NCBI GenBank assembly: GCA_016342325.1
Contig: JAEINR010000006.1
Span: forward strand, 1-64,000
Length of the DNA stretch: 64,000 bases
Direction: 5' to 3'
Source of the DNA: Desulfobacterium sp.
Lineage (GTDB): Bacteria; Desulfobacterota; Desulfobacteria; Desulfobacterales; Desulfobacteraceae
The notes under the pieces are model-generated. The model saw only the letters and a list, made by a program, of their open reading frames with translations. It did no database searches and had not been told where the DNA came from. The position numbers and the translations under genes were made by a program. Below, piece after piece: positions 33,325 to 41,260 of the stretch. The stretch's first letter is position 1. Every line of letters starts with the position of its first letter.

Positions 33325-35283
33325 ATGTACGATGACAAGGAACTCAAGGAGTACCGGGATCTATTAAAGGTTCCGGACACATTTGAGGAGGGATTTAGTT
33401 GGAAGACCGTGGTGGCGTCGGTGTTCATTGGATTCCTCATGATGCCCGGCAGCATGTATCTCCAGCTGGTGATCGGCACTGGTATTGGGCCGGCCGCCCG
33501 GTGGGTCACCATTATCCTCTTTGCCGAGATCGCAAAACGGGCCTATTCCGATCTCAAACAGCAGGAGATCTTTCTGCTTTACTATATGGCCGGGGCGGCC
33601 ATGGCATCGCCCTTCCAGGGATTGCTGTGGAACCAGTACCTGGTGGGATCGGACGCGGCACGGATGCTCGGCCTCACCGAGTTCATCCCCGCCTGGATCG
33701 CTCCCCAGCCCGGTTCCGACTCCCTTATGGAGCGGACGTTTTTCCACCGGGACTGGATGATTCCCATCCTGCTTCTGGTGGGGTCCCAGATCATCCAGCG
33801 GGTGGACCAGTTCGGCCTTGGATACGCCCTCTATCGGATCACTTCGGATGTTGAGAAGCTTCCTTTTCCCATGGCGCCGGTGGGGGCGCTGGGTACCATG
33901 GCCCTGGCCGAGTCTGCCGAGGAGAAACAACAAAGCTGGAAATGGCGGATCTTCTCCATCGGGGCGGTGATCGGTTTTGGGTTCGGGGCGATTTACGTGA
34001 TCGTGCCCACCCTGTCCGGCCTGATTTTCACAGAACCCATCCGCATCATCCCCATTCCCTGGATCGAACTGACCCGGCACACCGAAGGGGTGCTGCCGGC
34101 GGTGGCCACCGGTATCCAGCTGGACCTGGGACTTGTGTTCATCGGCATGGTGTTGCCCTTTTGGGCGGTGATGGGCGGGCTGATCGGGCTTTTGATCACC
34201 ATGGTGGCCAACCCGATTCTCTATAAAATGGGGGTGTTGACCAAGTGGCATCCGGGCATGGGAACCGTGGAGACGGTGTTTGCCAACAATTTTGATTTCT
34301 ACATGAGTTTTGGCATCGGCCTTGGCCTTTCCATCGGCCTGATCGCCCTATTCCAGGTGATCCGCTCCTTTAAGGGGAGTCAGCTTTCCCGGGGGAGTCT
34401 TCGGGATCTTTTGCACCCGCCACCGGGCCGAGGGGACTTTGATTTCAGGATCGCCATCGCCATCTACGTGGTGTCAACCCTTTCCTATGTGGCCCTGTGC
34501 ATGGTCCTTGTCCCGGAGTTTCCCTGGATCTTTTTCCTTATCTACGGGTTTGTCTACACCCCGGTGATTTCCTATATCACGGCACGGATGGAGGGGATTG
34601 CAGGGCAGTTCGTCTCCCTGCCCCTGGTCCGGGAGGCAAGCTTCATCGCCGGTGCAAAATACTTCGGCTACCAGGGGATCGAGATCTGGTACGCCCCCAT
34701 TCCCATCCACAATTATGGTGAGGCCACGGTGAATTTTCGGCAGATCGAGCTCACCGGGACCAGTTTCCGGGGGATCATCAAGGCCGAGTTTGTGGTGTTT
34801 CCCGTGGTCATGGCGGCAAGCCTGCTCTTTTCCCAGTTCATATGGCGACTGGCCCCCATTCCTTCGTCAAGCTACCCCTATGCCCAGGAGCTTTGGCACC
34901 TCCAGGCCCTGAACACCCTTTTGATGCAAACCTCGACCCTGGAGGGAAACTCCTTGTTTTACCAGGCGTTGAGCGGTACAATCGTTGGGTCCGGGGTGGT
35001 GTTTGGTGTTGTGGTCTACGGGCTTCTGAATTTGTTCGGGCTTCCCATTCTCCTGGTTTACGGGGTGGTCCGGGGGCTGGGTCAGAGCACCCCCCATGGT
35101 ATGATCCTGGAAGTGGTCGGGGCACTCCTGGGCCGGTTCTATTTTTTGAAACGGTATGGAAAAAAGTGGCGTCAGTACGCGCCGGTCCTTTTGGCCGGTT
35201 TTTCCTGTGGCATGGGGCTTACCGGGATGATGGCCATGGGCTTTACCTTGATCTTGAAATCCCTGGGCCGGATGGCTTATTAA
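33325..35283 (+). CDS. OPT-superfamily-like polytopic membrane protein
   Basis: Integral membrane protein of 652 residues with about 14 hydrophobic segments. After a soluble N-terminus (MYDDKELKEYRDLLKVPDTFEEGFSWKTVVAS) comes MMPGSMYLQLVIGTGIGPAARWVTIILFAEIAKRAY, which resembles the start of OPT transporters. A loop of about 80 residues with REASFIAGAKYFGYQGIEIWYAPIPIHNYGEATVNFRQIELTGTSF is distinctive and may be the substrate or partner site. I cannot name a substrate; peptides or metal-chelates are the usual OPT cargo. GGAGAT precedes the start. It lies 24 bp upstream of a small exported protein and belongs to the same operon, interrupted only by the REP-like gap. Confidence 0.75.
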   Translation: MYDDKELKEYRDLLKVPDTFEEGFSWKTVVASVFIGFLMMPGSMYLQLVIGTGIGPAARWVTIILFAEIAKRAYSDLKQQEIFLLYYMAGAAMASPFQGLLWNQYLVGSDAARMLGLTEFIPAWIAPQPGSDSLMERTFFHRDWMIPILLLVGSQIIQRVDQFGLGYALYRITSDVEKLPFPMAPVGALGTMALAESAEEKQQSWKWRIFSIGAVIGFGFGAIYVIVPTLSGLIFTEPIRIIPIPWIELTRHTEGVLPAVATGIQLDLGLVFIGMVLPFWAVMGGLIGLLITMVANPILYKMGVLTKWHPGMGTVETVFANNFDFYMSFGIGLGLSIGLIALFQVIRSFKGSQLSRGSLRDLLHPPPGRGDFDFRIAIAIYVVSTLSYVALCMVLVPEFPWIFFLIYGFVYTPVISYITARMEGIAGQFVSLPLVREASFIAGAKYFGYQGIEIWYAPIPIHNYGEATVNFRQIELTGTSFRGIIKAEFVVFPVVMAASLLFSQFIWRLAPIPSSSYPYAQELWHLQALNTLLMQTSTLEGNSLFYQALSGTIVGSGVVFGVVVYGLLNLFGLPILLVYGVVRGLGQSTPHGMILEVVGALLGRFYFLKRYGKKWRQYAPVLLAGFSCGMGLTGMMAMGFTLILKSLGRMAY

Positions 35284-35307
35284 ATGGGGTGTATTGGGAG
35301 AAACATC

Positions 35308-35919
35308 ATGAAACAACTATTAATTATTCTGGGTTGTGTGTTTTCCATGGCGGTTCCCTGCCTTGGCCAGGACGCCTTTCCCATCCATTTGGGCGGTTTT
35401 GCCCTGGGAGAGGATGTCTCAATCCATGGGGACAGGGTCAATATGACGTCTTGTAGGCCCATGCGGTACATGGAGTATCTGGGTGAAGGGGAAATTCAAA
35501 ATGTCCCCGGGTTCAAGAGTGGATTGATCGCCTTTGGCACCTGCGACAGGCCAAACAAAATCCTTCGGATCAAGCTCAAGTACCAGGATAGATCCAAGGC
35601 GTTTTACAAGGAGTTGATGGATCGGTTTGAAAAACGTTTTGGGGCACCTTCTGAGTATTTGGGCGATCCGTTCCAGATACGAATTGCCTGGAAATGGACC
35701 TTTGAAGACGTCAAGGGCGGGCGGATCAGCCTGATTCTCCAGCACAACACCAAGGATACCGATGAAAAGATCGGTAATGCCGTTAAGCTGAGTCTGACAA
35801 GCCAGATCGACCGGGAAAGGGACTGTTTTAAGGCGGATCATCCAAAGACAAAAAGCCTTGGGCAGACAGGGGAAACGCTCCGGAGCCGGGAGATGTGGAA
35901 ACGCTATGTCCCCTATTGA
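35308..35919 (+). CDS. Exported protein of unknown function
   Basis: Protein of 203 residues that I do not recognise. A signal peptide is clear (MKQLLIILGCVFSMAVPCLG, cleavage before QDAF). The rest is a mixed alpha/beta sequence rich in charged residues (RPNKILRIKLKYQDRSKAFYKELMDRFEKRFGAP...WKWTFEDVKGGRISLILQHNTKDTDEKIGNAVKLS), resembling periplasmic chaperone-like or DUF-type folds without a firm match. Start chosen at 35308 because GGGAG precedes it; an ATG at 35284 would add eight residues before the signal. It overlaps the next gene by 14 bp. Confidence 0.75.
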   Translation: MKQLLIILGCVFSMAVPCLGQDAFPIHLGGFALGEDVSIHGDRVNMTSCRPMRYMEYLGEGEIQNVPGFKSGLIAFGTCDRPNKILRIKLKYQDRSKAFYKELMDRFEKRFGAPSEYLGDPFQIRIAWKWTFEDVKGGRISLILQHNTKDTDEKIGNAVKLSLTSQIDRERDCFKADHPKTKSLGQTGETLRSREMWKRYVPY

Positions 35920-36835
35920 CCCGGGTGAAACAGGTCAGCCCCACTGCCGGGAAGGGCGGCGGGGATCTTTGGCTCCTCCATTTAAAACCATTGCCTGGAA
36001 CGGTATCTCTTTGGCGGTGCCCGGGGCGTGGGATCTTGGGACCCTGGGGGAAAACCATCTCCTGTTCGGGGAGAACAGGGAACCCCGGCTGGAGATCACC
36101 TGGACGGAGGGGCCGGCAAGGGGCAGTTTTGAAAACCAGATGAATCGGTTCATCTCCCGGGTTCAAAAACGGTTGGGCATCACCGTCTCGCCCCTTTCCA
36201 TTCCTTTTGGTTCGGTAACACCTGATTCCCCGGTTTCCGTGGCCGGGTTCTTCTGGAAATCGGCTTCCTCCCGGGGGAGGGGAGGGCTGGTACGGTGCAA
36301 GGGTTGTAAACGGATTGCCATGCTTCGTTTCTTTGACCGGTGTGAGTCCCTGTCCGATACCCTGATGGAGACCGTGGTTGGGTCCTATAAAGACACTTGT
36401 CCGGGGAAAAGCTGTTCATGGCAAGTGTTCGGCCTGGACCTTTTAACCCCTGGGGGGTTCAGCCTATACCGTTATTCCTTTAGGCCGGGAGCCTTTTCCA
36501 TGGCGTTCAAAGCCCCGGGCCAGGAGATGACGGTGTATTCCTGGGGACCGGCAGCGTTTCTTCTCCTGGATAGCGGGCTTGCCGGATTCGCAGGGCAGCG
36601 GATTAATCTTCCGGACAAAACACCCTGGGCAACAGAGGAGGGGGGCAGGCCTTGCCTTGTGTGGGAGTGGCAACGGTTTCCCTGGTCCTTTGGGTTTCTT
36701 AACCCCCATGAACGGTTCAGGATCTGCCATGACCAAACCCTTAACAGACTCATCGGTTTTAAACGGGTTTTCAACCACCGGGGGGGACGAAAACCCATGG
36801 AAGGATCGATCATTTGCCATGACATCACCGGGTAA
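35906..36835 (+). CDS. Protein of unknown function in the ABC/OPT operon
   Basis: Protein of 309 residues that I do not recognise. No signal peptide or membrane segment is evident, and the composition is mixed with many Gly, Arg, Phe and Trp residues. A CKGCK motif in the middle (VRCKGCKRIAMLRFFDRCE) and a later CPGKSC give closely spaced cysteines that could bind a metal. Start at 35906 in the overlap with the previous gene is preferred over 35858, which would add an unlikely Arg/Gly-rich leader. The end overlaps the PqqD-like gene by 17 bp, so it is translated as part of the operon. Confidence 0.65.
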   Translation: MSPIDPGETGQPHCREGRRGSLAPPFKTIAWNGISLAVPGAWDLGTLGENHLLFGENREPRLEITWTEGPARGSFENQMNRFISRVQKRLGITVSPLSIPFGSVTPDSPVSVAGFFWKSASSRGRGGLVRCKGCKRIAMLRFFDRCESLSDTLMETVVGSYKDTCPGKSCSWQVFGLDLLTPGGFSLYRYSFRPGAFSMAFKAPGQEMTVYSWGPAAFLLLDSGLAGFAGQRINLPDKTPWATEEGGRPCLVWEWQRFPWSFGFLNPHERFRICHDQTLNRLIGFKRVFNHRGGRKPMEGSIICHDITG

Positions 36836-37214
36836 CAGCCCATTGAATCGTACCGACGCCCTGTCCTGTATTCCCGAGAAGAGCCGGGATGTCCGGGAGG
36901 TCTCCACCGGGCCGGAGGTTTCCACCGATCCGGAGGCCTTGGTCCTCTCCCTTGGGGTCGCCTATCGTCCCTTGTACCTTAGGGTGAGGCGGCTGATGGG
37001 CCGATCCGGTGCAACGACATTCACCCGAAAGGTGGAGCTGGATCTGCTAGGCGCCCAAGTGTGGCACCTCATTGACGGGAAGCGGGACGTGGGTGCCATC
37101 ATCCGTGAATTTGCCGGGCTCCACGGGCTTGACCTCAAAGAGGCAGAGGTGTCGGTGACCCTTTTTCTCCGCTCCCTTGGTAAAAAGGGGCTGATAGGCA
37201 TGGGCAGGCGTTGA
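36819..37214 (+). CDS. PqqD-like protein
   Basis: Protein of 131 residues. The second half (about 50-125) matches the PqqD/RRE winged-helix fold: VELDLLGAQVWHLIDGKRDVGAIIREFAGLHGLDLKEAEVSVTLFLRSLGKKGLI. PqqD proteins and RiPP recognition elements bind precursor peptides for radical SAM enzymes, but no radical SAM gene or obvious precursor is nearby. The first 45 residues are low in structure. I start it at the ATG at 36819, inside the previous gene. Its stop is 9 bp from the convergent STAS gene, and no terminator is visible between them. Confidence 0.8.
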   Translation: MTSPGNSPLNRTDALSCIPEKSRDVREVSTGPEVSTDPEALVLSLGVAYRPLYLRVRRLMGRSGATTFTRKVELDLLGAQVWHLIDGKRDVGAIIREFAGLHGLDLKEAEVSVTLFLRSLGKKGLIGMGRR

Positions 37215-37223
37215 GGCAATGGG

Positions 37224-37556
37224 CTAGACCACTTGAAGTGCCCGGTCCAGGTTCTGTTCAATGGTGAGGTAACCGTCAAACCCTGCGATCTCGAACACCT
37301 CCCGGACATAGTCTTGAAGGGAGCAGAGCACAAGGTTGCCCTGGGTTCGCTTCAGCACCTTGACCGTCCTGAGGATGACCCGGATGCCGGCGCTGGAGAT
37401 ATAGTCCAGGTGTTCAAAATCGATCACCACCTGGGTGGTGCCGTTTTCAAGGATCTGGTCGAGTTTCTCTTTAAGTAGGTCGGATGTGTTGGAATCGAGC
37501 CGGCCATTGACCTTGAACACCTCAACTGTATTACTCGTTTTCTGGATGATTTCCAT
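37224..37556 (-). CDS. STAS-domain anti-sigma factor antagonist
   Basis: STAS protein of 110 residues, SpoIIAA/RsbV type. The phosphorylatable serine lies in HLDYISSAGIRVILRT (Ser55 or Ser56). In partner switching the unphosphorylated form captures the anti-sigma kinase; a PP2C phosphatase resets it. The gene encoding the kinase is 6 bp upstream and a SpoIIE-type phosphatase is encoded further upstream on the same strand, so a complete switch is present. The output is unclear because no sigma factor gene is nearby. Confidence 0.9.
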   Translation of the reverse strand: MEIIQKTSNTVEVFKVNGRLDSNTSDLLKEKLDQILENGTTQVVIDFEHLDYISSAGIRVILRTVKVLKRTQGNLVLCSLQDYVREVFEIAGFDGYLTIEQNLDRALQVV

Positions 37557-37562
37557 TGAGCG

Positions 37563-38060
37563 CTATCCTTGTGGGTTGTTGTTCTCTTTGTCCCGGATCT
37601 GCCCGGTGGGTTTGTCAGAATCTTCCAGGTGTTTTTCCAGGACCATGATGTTTTTACCGTTTTTTCGTTGGTAGGAGCAGGTGTCGATGAAGTGTTTGAC
37701 AAAGTGGATGCCGAGTCCTCCGATAAGGCGTTCTTCAATGGCGCATCCGGTGTCGGGACTCGCTTTTTTGGTGGGGTTGAAAGGGGGGCCGTCATCTTCC
37801 ATGCGGATGCTCATGGAAGCATGGTTGCACCTGAGTTCTATGTGAATCTCATGTTCCTTTTCATCCGTGAAGCCGTGGTTGACGATGTTGGTGAAAAGCT
37901 CTTCAAGGACCAGGTGGATCTCACAGCGTTTTCTCTTGGAAAAGCAGACCGTTTCCGGCATTTGCTCCACAACCCTTCGAATGGTTTCAAGTTCAGTCAG
38001 CCTGTTTTTTACCCGTATTCGGAATTTGTGATTTTCCACGTCTTGTCCCTGTGCCTGCAC
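37563..38060 (-). CDS. Anti-sigma factor-type serine kinase (RsbW/SpoIIAB-like HATPase)
   Basis: GHKL ATPase of 165 residues. Visible: VLEELFTNIVNHGFTDEKEHEI (N-box), MEDDGPPFNP (G1 box) and GGLGIHFVKHFID (G2 box). It would phosphorylate the STAS protein encoded 6 bp downstream and sequester a target when the STAS protein is phosphorylated. In many deltaproteobacteria such kinases control functions other than a sigma factor. The REP-like palindrome at 38086-38157 separates it from the cyclic-nucleotide-binding protein. Confidence 0.88.
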   Translation of the reverse strand: MQAQGQDVENHKFRIRVKNRLTELETIRRVVEQMPETVCFSKRKRCEIHLVLEELFTNIVNHGFTDEKEHEIHIELRCNHASMSIRMEDDGPPFNPTKKASPDTGCAIEERLIGGLGIHFVKHFIDTCSYQRKNGKNIMVLEKHLEDSDKPTGQIRDKENNNPQG

Positions 38061-38085
38061 GGTTGATACGTATCAAGTGTCAAGT

Positions 38086-38157
38086 GGGGTCAGGCTTAGC
38101 TTATTGCGTCAGACGATGATCCCCAGAGAATAACGACAATAAGCTAAGCCTGACCCC
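38086..38157. repeat. GGGGTCAGGC-type inverted repeat element, copy 1
   Basis: Perfect 21-bp arms at 38086-38106 and 38137-38157, outer sequence GGGGTCAGGCTTAGC, with a 30-base centre. The same outer sequence recurs at 53160-53220. The transcript would form a long hairpin, so it may end the upstream operon. Confidence 0.8.
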
Positions 38158-38231
38158 TTCTAATGTCCCCATCTCCTGAATTAAAGGTATGGCGTTAACC
38201 CGTAAAAAGCAACCGTGTTTTTTTTACGGGG

Positions 38232-38753
38232 TCATATGAGGCTCGTTCCAAGAAGATCCTTGACATCGTCTCCAAGCTTTCGAAAGCCTTCGATGGCTTG
38301 CTTTTCCGATTGGTCTATTTTTCTGGCAACGGCCTTGACGATTTGCAGTGTCAGTTCCGGAAATTTCTCAATCACCTTGGAGAGCTTCTCCCGGGTCATG
38401 ACAATGGCTGTGAGGTCGTTTGCCGCCTTCAGGGAAAACTGTCTGGGCATGGGAGCAAGCATGGACAGGGCTCCCAGAAAACTTTCTTTGGGATAGTTGC
38501 GGACAAGGTCTGCTTTACCATCGCTTTCCAGGATGAGGTCGGCGCTTCCCGTAAGAATGTAATAGGAGCAGCCGTCGTCCTCCCCGGCTTTAAACAGATA
38601 GTCCCCCTGCTTGTACAATTCCCGGGTGCACAGATAGGCAAATAGCTTCACCGCCTCCATGGGAAGGGATGAAAAAACATGGGTCTGCCTCAGGATAGCA
38701 AGGTTTGACAGGAATTCAGAGCATTCTTCATTGGTGTTCATGGATGAGTTCAT
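38232..38753 (-). CDS. Cyclic nucleotide-binding domain protein
   Basis: Single cNMP-binding (CAP-effector) domain protein of 173 residues without a DNA-binding domain. The core FSSLPMEAVKLFAYLCTRELYKQGDYLFKAGEDDGCSYYILTGSADLI and the later YPKESFLGALSMLAPMPRQFSLKAANDL fit; the usual FGE-type phosphate-binding Arg motif is replaced by FLGALSMLAPMPRQF, so ligand binding is uncertain. The start overlaps the end of the ABC transporter gene by 26 bp, and AAGGGG precedes the ATG. It may act as a regulatory subunit for that transporter or for the partner-switching proteins. Confidence 0.85.
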   Translation of the reverse strand: MNSSMNTNEECSEFLSNLAILRQTHVFSSLPMEAVKLFAYLCTRELYKQGDYLFKAGEDDGCSYYILTGSADLILESDGKADLVRNYPKESFLGALSMLAPMPRQFSLKAANDLTAIVMTREKLSKVIEKFPELTLQIVKAVARKIDQSEKQAIEGFRKLGDDVKDLLGTSLI

Positions 38754-41241
38754 AAAGGTATCCCCTTTGTTTTATCAGTTCGTCATAGCTGCCCATCTCG
38801 ACAATCTTGCCGGATTTCATGAAGGCGACCTTGTCGTACGCTTTGAGGTTGTCCAGCCTGTGAACCACGGCAATGAGGGTGGTTTTTCCCTTGAACCGGC
38901 GTGATAGAACGTTCTGGATCCGCTGCTGGGAACGGTTGTCCAGGGCCGAGGTGGCCTCGTCCATGATCAGGACCGAAGGCGCTCTCAGAAATGCCCTGGC
39001 AATGGCGAGCTTCTGCCGTTGTCCTCCGGAGAGGCGGTTGCCACTGGTGCCCACATCAAAATCCATACCGATCTCGATCACCTTTTCCAGAAGATCCTCT
39101 TCCACCAGAAGGTGGACGATGAACTGGTTTATTCGCTCCTGGACATGGGGACTCACGCTCTTAGTTCGCCCGAACAGGATGTTGTTGAGGATGGTATGGG
39201 TGTGGATATATGAATTCTCCTGGAGAAAAGAGATGGCATTGGGCCGGGTGTTGAGGATGTTTTCCCGGAACATGCAGCGTCCCTCAAGGACCAGGGTTTT
39301 GAGATGGTCGGGCATTAGCACGGTTTTGTGTATTCCCGGCGCAAAGCGCAGGGCGAGTTCCAGAAGCGCTGATCGCTGGGCCGGGTCGATTTGGTGAAGC
39401 GCCTTTGTCCTGATTTCGGTCACCAGGGTGTTGTAGGTGTCGAATTCCTCTGGCCTGATGGGGCTCTGGTCGAAAAATAGGGCTTCATCAGGTATGATCT
39501 TGAGGATGTCCACGGTCTGTTCGGCCAGGTTTCGTGCCAGGGCCAGCAAGGGGGTTGAAAGATCGGCTTGGTCAAGGAATTGCATGAAAAAGGGGTTTTT
39601 AGTAAGGCTGTTTGCCTGAAACTCCGTATCTATTGGGGTGCCGAAGATGATGTTGTCACTGATGCTGGAGTAGTTCAGGTATTTGGTTTCGTTGAAGAAC
39701 TCCACCCATTCGTTGATTTCATCCCCAAACTCCTTCTGGAAGTGTTTCCGCACCCGGATGATTGTTGCAGCAAGGGCTCGGTCATCCGGGTGGATGATGG
39801 TGTTCAGCCCGAACCTGAGTACATCCACAAAAATTCCCGATTGCTGGAGCATGGAAATGAGGTCATCCAGGGTCGGTTCCCCCTTCTGTTCCAGCATGCC
39901 CCCTTCTCCATGGAGGGCGGCATGGGCGTAGAGGAGATTTTCCTTGATGGTGCCGCTGAAAATGAATGGATTCTGGGAGACAACGCCCATGGTGTTGACC
40001 ATGTCCGCCCGGGTCAGATTTGATATTTCGACCTTTCCCAGGGTGGCCTTGCCCGAGGTGTAGGGGAAGAGCTGGGCCAGGCAAAGGGCAAGGGTGCTCT
40101 TGCCCGAGCCGGAAAAGCCCACCAGGGCCAGGTGCTCCCCTGGGTTGAGTTTCAGGGTCACCTTGTCCAGGAGTTTCAGGCCCTGGCCAATCTCCAGGGT
40201 AAGGTTCTCTGTCTCAATGGACGGCGTAAGTTCAAGGGGGGCCCTGTCCAGGGGGAGCAGCTTTTGTGCCACGGGCAGGTCGTAGAACTGCATGGTTTTC
40301 TGGTAGGAGACCGAGCCGTCCTGGTAGATCTGGTAGAACTCGATGAGCTCCTTCCAGGGATCGTAGAGCTTTTCCTGGGCTGAGAGAAAGGCGACCAATG
40401 CGCCCAGCTCCAGTTGGCCCCGCATGGTGAGGTAGCCCCCCAGGACAAATATGACCACCGGCCCCAGGCTGGTGAAGAGGTTGTTGGTCACCTTGACCGC
40501 GGATTTGAACAGGTTCCATTGTATCCGGATGCTTTTGAGGCGATCCACCAGGAGAAAAAATTTTCGGTGCTCAAGGTTAAAGGCTCCGTTGGCCTGGACT
40601 TCGTGAAGGCCTGAAATGGATTCCACAATGGTCGAGGAGAGTGCCCTTGAAACATTGACCCGTCGCCTGTTCTCCCGGTTGACCCGGCGTTGAAGAATCG
40701 GGATGACAACCAGCATCATGGGATATATGGTCAGGGAGATTCCGGCCAGCAAGGGGTTGAGCCAGAACAGGTACACGGCAAAGGCGACAAGGGTAAGGAT
40801 GTTGATCAGGGGGGTTGCCACGGCCATGCCGATGAAGTTGCCGGGAAGGGCCAGCTCATTGACAAGGGAGTTGACCACGGTGCCGGGCTGGGTGGTTCTG
40901 AAAAAGTCCAGGGGCATGGTCAGGATGTGTTGAAACAGATGGGATCTCATGGCAGCCGTTGCCCGCTGGCTGATCATCGTCTGGATGACGTTGATGGCAA
41001 ATTTCAGCAGGGAGGCCGCGACCACAGATGATAGATAGATGATGCAGTAGAGAACCAAAAGATCCATTTTTCGTAAAAAAATGGCTTCGTTGATGATCCT
41101 TTTTTGCATCTCAAGGGGGATGACCCGCGTCAAAACCGTGATCAGGATGATGACCACAAGCAGGACCTGGAGGAGGGCACTGCCCTCCAATATCCATGAG
41201 CCAAGGCTGCGTTTTACAATCGGTTGTTCTTTCTTTTCCAT
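38728..41241 (-). CDS. ABC exporter (fused TMD-NBD) with a large insertion in the NBD
   Basis: Type IV ABC exporter of 837 residues, against about 580-600 for usual half transporters. The six-helix domain covers about 25-330, Walker A GFSGSGKST lies near 378, signature LSGGQRQKLAIARA near 735 and Walker B VLIMDEATSALD near 757. About 270 extra residues lie between the Q-loop and the signature. The stretch after the Q-loop, SGTIKENLLYAH (about 428), recurs as SSISDNIIFGTP (about 522) and THTILNNILFGRT (about 677), so the segment appears triplicated. I start it at the ATG at 41241 rather than 41328. It lies 19 bp after the SpoIIE-type gene. Cargo unknown. Confidence 0.88.
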   Translation of the reverse strand: MEKKEQPIVKRSLGSWILEGSALLQVLLVVIILITVLTRVIPLEMQKRIINEAIFLRKMDLLVLYCIIYLSSVVAASLLKFAINVIQTMISQRATAAMRSHLFQHILTMPLDFFRTTQPGTVVNSLVNELALPGNFIGMAVATPLINILTLVAFAVYLFWLNPLLAGISLTIYPMMLVVIPILQRRVNRENRRRVNVSRALSSTIVESISGLHEVQANGAFNLEHRKFFLLVDRLKSIRIQWNLFKSAVKVTNNLFTSLGPVVIFVLGGYLTMRGQLELGALVAFLSAQEKLYDPWKELIEFYQIYQDGSVSYQKTMQFYDLPVAQKLLPLDRAPLELTPSIETENLTLEIGQGLKLLDKVTLKLNPGEHLALVGFSGSGKSTLALCLAQLFPYTSGKATLGKVEISNLTRADMVNTMGVVSQNPFIFSGTIKENLLYAHAALHGEGGMLEQKGEPTLDDLISMLQQSGIFVDVLRFGLNTIIHPDDRALAATIIRVRKHFQKEFGDEINEWVEFFNETKYLNYSSISDNIIFGTPIDTEFQANSLTKNPFFMQFLDQADLSTPLLALARNLAEQTVDILKIIPDEALFFDQSPIRPEEFDTYNTLVTEIRTKALHQIDPAQRSALLELALRFAPGIHKTVLMPDHLKTLVLEGRCMFRENILNTRPNAISFLQENSYIHTHTILNNILFGRTKSVSPHVQERINQFIVHLLVEEDLLEKVIEIGMDFDVGTSGNRLSGGQRQKLAIARAFLRAPSVLIMDEATSALDNRSQQRIQNVLSRRFKGKTTLIAVVHRLDNLKAYDKVAFMKSGKIVEMGSYDELIKQRGYLYELIHEHQ

Positions 41242-41260
41242 GCAGGTTTTCCTAGGGCGG

